This document shows, piece after piece, positions 45,510 to 53,071 of a stretch of DNA of 64,000 nt; within the stretch, counting starts at the first letter, position 1; each line of letters opens with the position of its first letter. The translations under genes and the position numbers were made by a program. Origin of the DNA: Massilia frigida (GTDB lineage Bacteria; Pseudomonadota; Gammaproteobacteria; Burkholderiales; Burkholderiaceae_D); assembly GCF_011682175.1 (NCBI RefSeq), contig NZ_WHJG01000002.1, positions 248,001 through 312,000 of the forward strand. Reading direction: 5' to 3'. The notes under the pieces are model-generated. The model was not told where the DNA came from and did no database searches. It saw only the letters and a program-made list of their open reading frames with translations.

Positions 45510-46566
45510 ACTCCCTCCTTGTGTGTTCGACTGAACCTGTCTGCGCGCGCAGGCAGGCCGCCAGCAGCGCCAGTGCGCGTTCGATGTCGCCCGGCGCATG
45601 GCGCGCCGTGACGATGAAACTGAGCGTGGCCTGCGTGCCCGCCCGCTGCAGAACCGCATCGACGCCGGCGCTGCGCAGGCAGGCGTGCAGCGCCACGCCG
45701 TCGGTGCGGCTATCGAGCGCCAGCGTCTGCACCGGAAAGGCGCTGGCGCGCAATGCGATGCCGTGCCTGGCCGCGCCGGCGCGCCACTGCGCCACGCGGC
45801 ACCACAAACGCCGCCGCAACTGGTCGCCGTGGACGCGGTTGATGCGCAGCGCCGCCAGCGCGGCCCGGATCGAGGCCACCGATGGCGGGCTGGAATGCAC
45901 GCGCGCCTGGCTCGATTGGCCGAAGCGCCGCACCAGGTCCGCGCTGGCGCACAGCACCGCCAGCGGCGCGCCGAAGGCCTTCGACAGCGAACTGCCGACC
46001 ACCACGTGCGGCCCGTTGACGCCGTGCCGGCGCAGCGAACCGCCACCGCCGCTGCCAAACAGTCCGATGACCTGGGTGTCGTCCAGCACCAGCCAGCCGC
46101 CCGCCTCGCGCGCCAGCGCCGCGTATGCGGCCAGCGGCGGCGCCTGGGCCGCGCCGGGCGAGTAGCCGTCGGCCAGGATCAGCGGACGCCTGCCCTGGCG
46201 CCGCGCCGCGGCGGCCAGTTGCCTCAGCGCGCCCAGGTCGGCATGGGCGAACACCGTGAGCGGCGTGCCCCTGGCCGCCGCGCGTTCGGCCCCGGCCCGC
46301 GCAATCGGGTAGCTGGCGCCGTCGACCAGGATCGCCACCCGGGCCTGCGCCATCAGCTCGAACAGATCGCAGAACAGGTGCAGGGTCGATGGCAGCAGGG
46401 TCGCCGCCTCGCAGCCGCACAGCAGCGCCAGCGCGGCCGCCAGCTGCGCCGCGCCCGGCGGCTCGCTGCTGGCCGCCGGCCGTCCCAGGGTCAGCGCATC
46501 CCACTCGCCCAGCGCCGTGCTGGGATGGCGCAGGCCCAGGTACAGGGCGTTGGCGAAGTCCAGCAT
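45493..46566 (-). CDS. PLP-dependent enzyme of the alpha-oxoamine synthase (AONS-like) family
   Basis: 357 residues. Fold type I aminotransferase with the AONS-family lysine motif VVVGSSLSKAFGAPL (Lys196 expected to bind PLP). The usual DEAHSxG loop reads LVLDDTQVIGLFG, so the conserved histidine is changed to Gln. The N-terminus is shorter than in AONS/KBL/serine palmitoyltransferase. It may condense an amino acid with an acyl donor, or have lost that activity. 13 bases after the 718-residue protein gene. Confidence 0.82.
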   Translation of the reverse strand: MLDFANALYLGLRHPSTALGEWDALTLGRPAASSEPPGAAQLAAALALLCGCEAATLLPSTLHLFCDLFELMAQARVAILVDGASYPIARAGAERAAARGTPLTVFAHADLGALRQLAAAARRQGRRPLILADGYSPGAAQAPPLAAYAALAREAGGWLVLDDTQVIGLFGSGGGGSLRRHGVNGPHVVVGSSLSKAFGAPLAVLCASADLVRRFGQSSQARVHSSPPSVASIRAALAALRINRVHGDQLRRRLWCRVAQWRAGAARHGIALRASAFPVQTLALDSRTDGVALHACLRSAGVDAVLQRAGTQATLSFIVTARHAPGDIERALALLAACLRAQTGSVEHTRREYEYGI

Positions 46567-46579
46567 GCCGCGCGCTTGC

Positions 46580-48736
46580 TCACGCCATCCGCGCCTGCTG
46601 GTCCAGGCGCTGGCGCAGCAGGATCGAGGGCAAGGTGCCTTCCGCCTTGGGATCGCGCGCGTCGACCGTCAGGTCGACCCCGGTGGCGGCGCGGTAGGCG
46701 TGGATGTAGCCCTGGATCTGCGGACGCCAGAAGCGCGCCCAGTTGAAGGCCTGGGTCGGTTCGTAGATATCGCTCCAGGCGCCGTAGCGCACCGACAGCA
46801 GCACCTGTTCGCCGAACATGGCCAGGCTGCGGAAGTGCATCACGCTGGTGTCCGACCATCCCTGCAGCTTCTTCATGGCGTCCACCCGGTCCATCCACGG
46901 TTCCGGATAGGCGACCATGATGCGGGTCGGGAGAAACTCGCGGAACTCGGGCCGCGCCAGCATCCACTGCTGCATCAGCATTTCGATGCGCGCCGTCGAC
47001 GGCAGGTCGCCGAACTGGTTGTGCGCGCCCTGCGACAGGATCAGGTGCACTTCCTTGAGGCCGTTCAAGACCGGGAAGGCGTCGGCCTTGACGGTGGTGT
47101 CGTCGTCCTGGCGGTAGAAGGAGGTGCACAGGCGCAGCAGGTAGTGGAAGGCTTCCAGGAATTTCGAGCGCGTGTCGGCCGGGCGGAAATGCTGGACCGC
47201 CTTGCCGTCGAGCCGCACGCCGTAATGATGGTCGTACTCGTAATTGCGGCGGACCACGGTGAGGCGATGTTGTTCGTCCTGCGTGTACCCCCAGATCAGG
47301 TTATTCAGTGGGCGCAGGGGATCGATTTCAAGGTTCGCCAGCGGGTCGGCGCGGCCCAGCGCGCGCACGTTCTGGAAGCGCTGGGTGATCGCATTCATGG
47401 TCTGCACCAGCATCCCCTCTTCGTGCCAGTAAGACCAGATCAGCTCCAGCAGGCACGGGTTGGCCAGTTTTTGCTGGACGATGCCGAAGCACATATCGGC
47501 CTCGCCCTCCTGCCCGCGCAGGAGGTGGATCGGCACGTCGGGCAGCTTGCGCCGGATGATCGCCAGGTAAGGCAGCACCTTGGTGCCGTCGACCGTCTCT
47601 TCGAGGTAGTCGGTATTGAAAGTCCGTTCCAGGTCGCGCGTGGCGGGAATGTCGCGCCGGTCCAGGTAAGCCTGGTCCTCGACCGGATTGAAATGCGTCG
47701 GCTGGCTGAGCACCCCGCAGTTGACCATCACGAACGCCTCGGTGGCGACCTTGAGCACGCGGTAGGCTTCCGAATCGTTGAAGGGCAGCGCGCGGCGCTG
47801 GCGCAGCTGCTCGAACAGCGCGCTCTTGGCCTCGAAACCGGGGCCGCGGTTGCCGGGGGTGCAGAACAGCGCATCCATGAAGTTCAGGTAGTTCGTAAAC
47901 GACATCGCGTCGGTGCTGTTGCGGATCAGGGTCCACAGCGGCAGGTCGTCGGTCGGCTCGGTCTCGGTGCGCGTCATCGACACGCCGATGTTGCCCGAGA
48001 TCGGGCTTGGGGTGCGTTCGTCGGCGACAAAACCCTGGCGGATGCCGATCAGGGCCGGCGGCGCCAGCGCCAGGTCCATTTCCGCTGCCGGTACGGCCAC
48101 CGCACCGGCAGCGGCGACTGCGGCGACCGCCCCGGGAGCGTGCATAGCGAGGGAGCGCCGCGCCAACCCCAGCACCGCCTCGAACTGCTGCGGGCCGGCG
48201 TAGTTCACCACGCGCGAGAATTCGTACGGGTCTTTCTCGCTCACGTTCCACCCGGACGAGGACACCACCCGCACGTACGGCTTGAGAGCCTTGTTTTCAT
48301 TGTTGCTGAAGCAGATCTTCGCCACCGCCCGGTCCGACACGCGCGCCGCGTTGCAAGGGGTGAAATGGCAGTCGACCGCCTCGAATCTGAGTTCGGCCTT
48401 CAGCTCCAGCGCCAGCTGGAAGCAGACCACGGCGCGGCAGCCGCCATCGACCTGCACCAGGCGCGGCGCGACCACCGGGTGGTGTTCGTACGCCACCACG
48501 TAGCTGCCTGGCGCCAGGTTGGCGACCGTGACCGCGCCGGCGCTGCCGGTGACGGCAAGCGCCTCCAGCTGGGGCGGCGACGTCGGCCAGTTGGACGCAT
48601 CGAAACCTTTTTCGCCGGGCGTAAATCGGTAAATGCCGACCGTCGCATTCGACACCGGCGCGCCGCTCTGGGCCTCGTGCACGGTCACCTCGAGCGACCC
48701 CGCGCGGGCTTCCTTCACATTGTTCTTGCTGCTCAT
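46580..48736 (-). CDS. Large protein of unknown function with N-terminal prealbumin-like domain
   Basis: 718 residues, the largest product of the cluster. Residues about 14-105 resemble a carboxypeptidase-regulatory/prealbumin-like beta-sandwich (GSLEVTVHEAQSGAPVSNAT, then VTVANLAPGSYVVAYEHHP). A segment with cysteines and GWNVSEKDPYEFSRVV follows. The remaining 500 residues are rich in Trp, Tyr, Phe and Arg (WTLIRNSTDAMSFTNYLNFM, LANPCLLELIWSYWHEEGML, ARFWRPQIQGYIHAYRAATG) and match nothing I recognise. No signal peptide. Ten bases after the HEVGH gene; clearly part of the same operon. Confidence 0.75.
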   Translation of the reverse strand: MSSKNNVKEARAGSLEVTVHEAQSGAPVSNATVGIYRFTPGEKGFDASNWPTSPPQLEALAVTGSAGAVTVANLAPGSYVVAYEHHPVVAPRLVQVDGGCRAVVCFQLALELKAELRFEAVDCHFTPCNAARVSDRAVAKICFSNNENKALKPYVRVVSSSGWNVSEKDPYEFSRVVNYAGPQQFEAVLGLARRSLAMHAPGAVAAVAAAGAVAVPAAEMDLALAPPALIGIRQGFVADERTPSPISGNIGVSMTRTETEPTDDLPLWTLIRNSTDAMSFTNYLNFMDALFCTPGNRGPGFEAKSALFEQLRQRRALPFNDSEAYRVLKVATEAFVMVNCGVLSQPTHFNPVEDQAYLDRRDIPATRDLERTFNTDYLEETVDGTKVLPYLAIIRRKLPDVPIHLLRGQEGEADMCFGIVQQKLANPCLLELIWSYWHEEGMLVQTMNAITQRFQNVRALGRADPLANLEIDPLRPLNNLIWGYTQDEQHRLTVVRRNYEYDHHYGVRLDGKAVQHFRPADTRSKFLEAFHYLLRLCTSFYRQDDDTTVKADAFPVLNGLKEVHLILSQGAHNQFGDLPSTARIEMLMQQWMLARPEFREFLPTRIMVAYPEPWMDRVDAMKKLQGWSDTSVMHFRSLAMFGEQVLLSVRYGAWSDIYEPTQAFNWARFWRPQIQGYIHAYRAATGVDLTVDARDPKAEGTLPSILLRQRLDQQARMA

Positions 48737-48746
48737 GTCAATCTCC

Positions 48747-50066
48747 TTAGTGGAAAGTCAAAGGTGCCCGGGGAAGCGCCGGCGCTCGCGCGTCCAGCGA
48801 GGCGCACAGGAAGCTGGTATCGAGTGTGCTGCGCAGCGCCCAGTGCGTCAGCAGTTTGGCCAGCAGGACGTTTTCGTCCTCCGGCCCGACCAGGCCATCG
48901 GCGCGCGCCTGGCCCAGCACCGCGAACACCAGCGACGGCGGGGCGCGGTACATCTGCGCGGGCGCGCCCTCCCAGCGCCGGTACAGGGCCGAGAGCGCGG
49001 CCGGCTGGCGCCGCGCCACATCGAGCACCTCGGGCAGGGTCTTGCCGCGCAGCGCGGCCGGCCGGTGCCGCACCAGGAGCGCGACAAAGTCGCGCATGCC
49101 GCGCCGCAGCCGTCCCAACAGGTCGACCGTTTCCGGCGCCAGGGTGGCGCTCGGGTAGTAGTCGTGCCACACATTGGCCAGGCGCTCCCACTGCGGATGC
49201 GGATACAGGGCCTGCCCCATCGCGCAACTGAGCATCACGCGGATCCACGGGATCGGATGGGGATCGTCGGGACTGAGGCGAAACACGAACACGCGCGGCA
49301 GGCTGACCACCCCGATCAGGCCCAGGGTCGAGACCACGCCGACCCGCGCCACCGACCAGAAATCGGCCACGATCTCGGAAATCCAGCGTTCCCACCACTG
49401 CCATACCTCGCGCTGGGCCGGGTCGCTTTGCTGCATCGCCTGCAGTTCGGGGCGCAGCGAATTGACCAGGTCGAGCAGGGCCGCGCCCTGGTGTCCGACC
49501 TCGTGGATCAGCGACGAGGCGATGCCGCTGCCGATCATGCGTTCGCGCGGCACCCGCACCACCGCCACCGGGTTCTCGCCGCCGCCCGGCAGGCGGGTGC
49601 GCGCGCGCCGGATCGCCGCGCCCGGCCCGCGGTCGAGATAACAGACCACCGGCGGCAGGCGGTAATAGTCGCCCGGCAGGGTCAGGGCGTCGGCCGCGAC
49701 CGCGTCCAGGCCGGACAGCCAGACCCCGTTTTCGTGCTCGCTGCGCTGGGTGATGACATCGTTGAACAGGTCGAACTGGGTCAGCGTGGCATTGAACTTG
49801 AGGCGCAAGAAGGTGAAGCGGCGCTGCGCCTCGGACGCGCTGGCGGTGTCGCGCGCGCCGGCCAGCCAGTGCTGGAAGGCCGCGACCAGCGCCTGCAGCT
49901 CGCGCCGCCCCGTGACCAGATAGCGCTCGAGCGCCGCCTGGGCCGACGGCAGCAGCGCGGCCGCCGGAACCATGGGCTCGATCAGGGCAAAGGGGCGGAC
50001 CCGCGCCAGCCTGGTTTGCAGGGAGCGCGCTTCCTGTTCGAGCAGCGACGAGGCATACGGGCTCAT
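48747..50066 (-). CDS. Gluzincin-like HEVGH protein, possible metalloprotease
   Basis: 439 residues. HEVGH at residues 188-192 is followed 38 residues later by EIVAD, a spacing and shape fitting the HExxH...ExxxD zinc site of gluzincins. Upstream is GGGENPVAVVRVPRERMIGS; helices around the site (SSLIHEVGHQGAALLDLV) are consistent with an active-site helix. The rest is helical, with ALYPHPQWERLANVWHDYYP. No signal peptide. It starts six bases after paralogue A stops. A processing peptidase for the paralogues is an attractive but untested idea. Confidence 0.75.
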   Translation of the reverse strand: MSPYASSLLEQEARSLQTRLARVRPFALIEPMVPAAALLPSAQAALERYLVTGRRELQALVAAFQHWLAGARDTASASEAQRRFTFLRLKFNATLTQFDLFNDVITQRSEHENGVWLSGLDAVAADALTLPGDYYRLPPVVCYLDRGPGAAIRRARTRLPGGGENPVAVVRVPRERMIGSGIASSLIHEVGHQGAALLDLVNSLRPELQAMQQSDPAQREVWQWWERWISEIVADFWSVARVGVVSTLGLIGVVSLPRVFVFRLSPDDPHPIPWIRVMLSCAMGQALYPHPQWERLANVWHDYYPSATLAPETVDLLGRLRRGMRDFVALLVRHRPAALRGKTLPEVLDVARRQPAALSALYRRWEGAPAQMYRAPPSLVFAVLGQARADGLVGPEDENVLLAKLLTHWALRSTLDTSFLCASLDARAPALPRAPLTFH

Positions 50067-50071
50067 GACAG

Positions 50072-50791
50072 TCAGGCGCCGTAGAGGACGATCTTGTTGC
50101 CCTGACGGCTCCAGCGGCCGCTGGCGCCACGTCCGCCGCCGCTGCCCATGCCGCCACCGGAGGACATGCTGGCGCCGCCCAGTCCCGCACCAGCGCCGCC
50201 ACAGCTCCCGCAGCCGCCGCCGGCCGCGCCGCGTCCGAGCAAACCTGGCGCATGCTGGCGCGCGGCGGCCGTTGCCGCATTCTGGGCGATGGAGCGCGGG
50301 TCGCCCGAGGCCGGCGCCTGCGATGCTTTCTGCACCGTGTCGGCGGCCAGGCGCACGAACTGGCGGGCGCCTTCGAACTCGCGGTCTTCGCCGCTCATTT
50401 CCCCTTCCAGCCCGAGCGCGCCGCCGGCGGCCGAGGCCAGGCCGCTGCCGATCTTGGCGCCCAGCGGGCCGCCGAAATAGCCGCCGATGGCGCCACCGGC
50501 GAGCGGCAGGGCTTTCTTGGCCACGCCTTTGAGCACGCCGCCGACGGCCTGCCCGATCGGCGAGCGGATCACGCGGCCGGCCGTGGCGCCGACCTTGCGA
50601 ATGAAGTCGCCCAGGAAGCGGTCAAGCTCCGCTTCGTTGTTCACGTTGAGCAGCTCTTGTGCGAATTCGGCTTCCTGCTGTTCGTTCAAGCCCGATTCGC
50701 CGCTCCACTCTCCCTGGCCGAATTCGAACTGTTCGCCCTCGTAGCTGGTTTCCTGGCCATATTCCATTGTCGTGCGGTCGATGTCATGCAT
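50072..50791 (-). CDS. Glycine-zipper protein, paralogue A
   Basis: 239 residues from ATG 50791 with GGGAG ahead. Acidic, aromatic-rich leader (MEYGQETSYEGEQFEFGQGE), helix EAELDRFLGDFIRKVG, glycine zipper (LPLAGGAIGGYFGGPLGAKI, then GSGLASAAGGALGL), GEDREFEGARQFVRLAADTV, AAARQHAPGLL, a Gly/Cys/Ser-rich linker (GGGCGSCGGAG) and the C-terminal signature RWSRQGNKIVLYGA. Acidic FEFEGE-type leaders with a C-terminal RW-x-R-x-G-x-x-I-x-L-x-G end are something I recall from uncharacterised proteins of several bacterial phyla. Not secreted by Sec. Confidence 0.8.
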   Translation of the reverse strand: MHDIDRTTMEYGQETSYEGEQFEFGQGEWSGESGLNEQQEAEFAQELLNVNNEAELDRFLGDFIRKVGATAGRVIRSPIGQAVGGVLKGVAKKALPLAGGAIGGYFGGPLGAKIGSGLASAAGGALGLEGEMSGEDREFEGARQFVRLAADTVQKASQAPASGDPRSIAQNAATAAARQHAPGLLGRGAAGGGCGSCGGAGAGLGGASMSSGGGMGSGGGRGASGRWSRQGNKIVLYGA

Positions 50792-50849
50792 GATGCGCTC
50801 CCAAAGAAGAGTGAAACAACAAAATGCCCGGATGGACGATCCGTCCGGA

Positions 50850-51461
50850 TCAGCAATCGTGAACAATCAGCTGGCCCGCCTGGCGGGTCCAGCGTCCGTG
50901 CGTGGCCGGCGGCAGCGCGATGCGCGGCAGCAGGCCAGGTGCGTGTTGACGCGCGGCGGCTTGCACGGCGGCGCGCGCGTTCTGCGGCGATGGATGACCA
51001 CCCTCGCCGGCCTTGCCGGCGTGGCGCGCGGCTTCGTCGGCAAGGCGTACCAGCTGGCGCGCCAGGATGAATTCCTTGTCCTCGGGGCTGAGGCCTTCGA
51101 GTTCGAGGCCGAGCATGCGTGCACCGAGGTTGATGCGCACGCTCTTGCCGTGCGCGCTTGCCAGGCCGGGGCGCAGCGGCGTCAGGATCGGCTGCAAGGC
51201 GCGCACAAGTTCGGCGACCAGCAGCGGTCCCATTGGCGAACGCGCCACGCGCGCACCGAGCACGCCGGCGCCGGCGATGGCGCGGCCCAGCACGCGCCGC
51301 AGGTCGGCCGGCTGGTCCGCTTCGAGCAGTTCGGCGGCCAGCGCCAGGTCGGCGCTGTCGTCGGAGAGCGGGCCGGCCTCGGATTCCTGCGCCTCGGCGC
51401 GCGGCGTGGCGTTGGTGAAGATGTCGAAGACCGGACTGTATTCAAGCAGGCGACGGTTCAC
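50850..51461 (-). CDS. Glycine-zipper protein, paralogue C, first gene of the cluster
   Basis: 203 residues from a GTG at 51461 with AGAGAGG seven bases ahead; the open frame continues upstream but that part would lie in the promoter. Core elements match paralogues A and B: ADLRRVLGRAIAGAGVLGAR, SPEDKEFILARQLVRLADEA, AAARQHAPGLL (11 residues shared with paralogue A) and the end HGRWTRQAGQLIVHDC. The hydrophobic centre is less glycine-rich. The sigma-54-like promoter lies 75 bases upstream. Confidence 0.78.
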   Translation of the reverse strand: MNRRLLEYSPVFDIFTNATPRAEAQESEAGPLSDDSADLALAAELLEADQPADLRRVLGRAIAGAGVLGARVARSPMGPLLVAELVRALQPILTPLRPGLASAHGKSVRINLGARMLGLELEGLSPEDKEFILARQLVRLADEAARHAGKAGEGGHPSPQNARAAVQAAARQHAPGLLPRIALPPATHGRWTRQAGQLIVHDC

Positions 51462-51535
51462 GGGCGACCTCTCTGTGTAGTGGCGGATGCGCGTGGAAGA
51501 AAGGTTGATGCTGCTGCGCGTCCTGATCCATCTAT

Positions 51536-51551
51536 TGCAAGGGCTGTGCCA
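51536..51551 (-). promoter_or_regulatory. Sigma-54 (-24/-12) promoter of the eight-gene cluster
   Basis: Leftward strand reads cTGGCACagcccTTGCAat: TGGCAC (51551-51546), five bases, TTGCA (51540-51536). This matches the TGGCAC-N5-TTGCW consensus with the invariant GG and GC at correct spacing. Transcription would start near 51525, giving a leader of about 64 bases before the GTG at 51461. Confidence 0.85.
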
Positions 51552-51593
51552 GCGCGCGCAAGGGGCAAACGGCCAGGCGGGCGGCAGTGGCGG

Positions 51594-51650
51594 CGAAATG
51601 CGTTTCGTACAAGCCGCCGTTAGGGGCCGGCGTGGCGAAAAGCGTTTCGC
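51594..51650. promoter_or_regulatory. Two CGAAA-N4-TTTCG dyads, candidate activator enhancer sites
   Basis: Copy 1 is CGAAATGCGTTTCG (51594-51607); copy 2 is GCGAAAAGCGTTTCGC (51635-51650). Their centres are 42 bases apart, four helical turns, and lie about 75 and 117 bases upstream of the expected sigma-54 start, the usual enhancer range. The rest of 51462-51780 shows no gene; 51781 has its own ribosome site on the other strand. Confidence 0.75.
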
Positions 51651-51780
51651 ATGCGCCGCATGCACCCATTCCTGCGAGGGGCCTGCCGGACGTATTTGCG
51701 TGGAACGGGTATAGTGATATCAATAGCGCAACAAGCGTTTGGTGATTGCGCCGGCCCGGTTTGACATCCACAAAGGAGAA

Positions 51781-52581
51781 ATGATGCAAGTCAGTAAAGA
51801 CATTCTGTTCCACGCACTGCACGCCGATGGCTTGCTGATGCTGCCCAATTGCGCTGACGCGGGCAGCGCGCGCATCGCCGCGGCGGCAGGCTCGAAGGCG
51901 CTGGCCACGAGCAGCGCAGCGGTCGCCTGGTCGCATGGCTTCGCCGATGGCAGCACCTTGCCGCGCGAGCTGCTGATGGCGTCCGTCAAGGCGATCCTGC
52001 GGGTCAGTTCCCTGCCGCTGACGGTCGATGCGGAGGATGGCTATAGCGCCGATCCCGCGCAGGTCGCCGGGCTGATTGGCGAGTTGATCGATGCTGGTGT
52101 GGTCGGCATCAATATTGAAGATGGCACCGGCGCGCCAGCGCTGCTGGCGGAAAAGATCAGGGCGATCCGGGCAGTTGCCGACGCGCGCGGCGTGAACCTG
52201 TTCATCAATGCCCGCACCGATGTCTATTTGCACGACCAGACCACCGAGCGCGTGCGTGAGACCATCCGGCGCGCCGCCATGTACCAGGAAGCCGGCGCCA
52301 GCGGCCTGTTCGTGCCCTGCATTACCACCGAGGATGACATCGCGGCCGTGGCCAAGGCAACGCCCCTGCCGCTCAATGTGATGGCGTGCGATGGCGTGCC
52401 GGCGCCGGCCCGCCTGGTGCAACTGGGCGCGCGGCGCCGGAGCGCCGGGTCGGCCCTCTCGGCGGCGATGTTCGGCTGCGTCGATACCCTGGCCCGCCCA
52501 GTCCTCGCCAGCGGCACGGTCGCTGTCGCGCCATATGCGCCGATGGACTATTCAGCGCTGAACCGGCTGATGACGCAGTAA
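51781..52581 (+). CDS. Isocitrate lyase / PEP mutase family protein
   Basis: 266 residues; AAAGGAG precedes the ATG, which is followed by a second ATG. TIM-barrel of the PEP mutase/isocitrate lyase superfamily: SLPLTVDAEDGYSADPAQVA (metal-binding D-x-E-D-G), GVVGINIEDGTG and FINARTDVYL. Members cleave or form C-C or C-P bonds, for example oxaloacetate decarboxylation or methylisocitrate cleavage. The usual KKCGH active-site loop is absent. Shares the intergenic region with the sigma-54 cluster, but its own promoter is not evident. Confidence 0.88.
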   Translation: MMQVSKDILFHALHADGLLMLPNCADAGSARIAAAAGSKALATSSAAVAWSHGFADGSTLPRELLMASVKAILRVSSLPLTVDAEDGYSADPAQVAGLIGELIDAGVVGINIEDGTGAPALLAEKIRAIRAVADARGVNLFINARTDVYLHDQTTERVRETIRRAAMYQEAGASGLFVPCITTEDDIAAVAKATPLPLNVMACDGVPAPARLVQLGARRRSAGSALSAAMFGCVDTLARPVLASGTVAVAPYAPMDYSALNRLMTQ

Positions 52582-52588
52582 GGCCAGC

Positions 52589-52984
52589 CTAGAACGCCGA
52601 CTTGCCGAAGCGCGCCACGCCCTGGTTCAGGCCGGGCGGGTCCAGGGTTTCCAGCTTGAGCGGCAGCGGTTCGCCGATCCAGTGCGCCAGGGTGGTGTGG
52701 TCGGCCAGGTCGTCGTCGGTCAGCGGGTGCACCAGGGCGCGCAGGCCGGACGCGTCGAGCAGCGCAATGACCGCCGGCAGTATGGCGGCGCTGTAGTGGA
52801 TCTCGTATTCGGGCAGCGGATGCGGGCCGGCCGCGTGGTCGCTTAGTTCGCCGACAAAAAACAGCTGGGCAATAGCGCCGGACTGTTTGGCGTCGAGCAA
52901 CCGCTGGCGCAAGGCCAGTGCCTGCGGGCGGCTTGCGGCGTCGTAGTAAATGTGGGCGTGGTAGGGGGCGTTGAGGTCATCCAT
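52589..52984 (-). CDS. DOPA 4,5-dioxygenase family protein
   Basis: 131 residues from ATG 52984 (AAAAGG about 11 bases ahead). Conserved PYHAHIYYDAASRPQA with the first metal His, VGPHP-like GPHPLPEYEIHYS, and ALVHPLTDDDLADHTTLAHW. These match the small DOPA 4,5-dioxygenase family (PF08883), non-haem iron extradiol-type proteins. Natural substrate unknown. Convergent with the PEP-mutase gene, seven bases apart. Confidence 0.88.
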   Translation of the reverse strand: MDDLNAPYHAHIYYDAASRPQALALRQRLLDAKQSGAIAQLFFVGELSDHAAGPHPLPEYEIHYSAAILPAVIALLDASGLRALVHPLTDDDLADHTTLAHWIGEPLPLKLETLDPPGLNQGVARFGKSAF

Positions 52985-53014
52985 GTGCTTCATCCTTTTT
53001 CATGTGGCAGCGTG

Positions 53015-53049
53015 AAAAAAACCGCCAGGGCTTGCGCGCTGGCGGTTTT
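53015..53049 (-). terminator. Rho-independent terminator of pnp
   Basis: Leftward strand: AAAACCGCCAG (53049-53039), loop, CTGGCGGTTTT (53028-53018), followed by a T-run. Begins 23 bases after the pnp stop. It could also act in the other direction. Confidence 0.88.
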
Positions 53050-53071
53050 CAAAGGCGTTACTTGACAACGA

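Noticed and set aside
48733-50280. 515-codon leftward frame over the HEVGH gene and paralogue A
   Set aside because: Overlaps the genuine frame of the HEVGH protein, crosses the gene boundary, and is Arg/Ala/Gly-rich without motifs.
43453-51461. Contractile injection system, prophage or classical RiPP/bacteriocin cluster
   Set aside because: No sheath, tube, baseplate, portal or terminase genes, no LanM/YcaO/radical-SAM enzyme, no ABC exporter and no immunity gene were seen.
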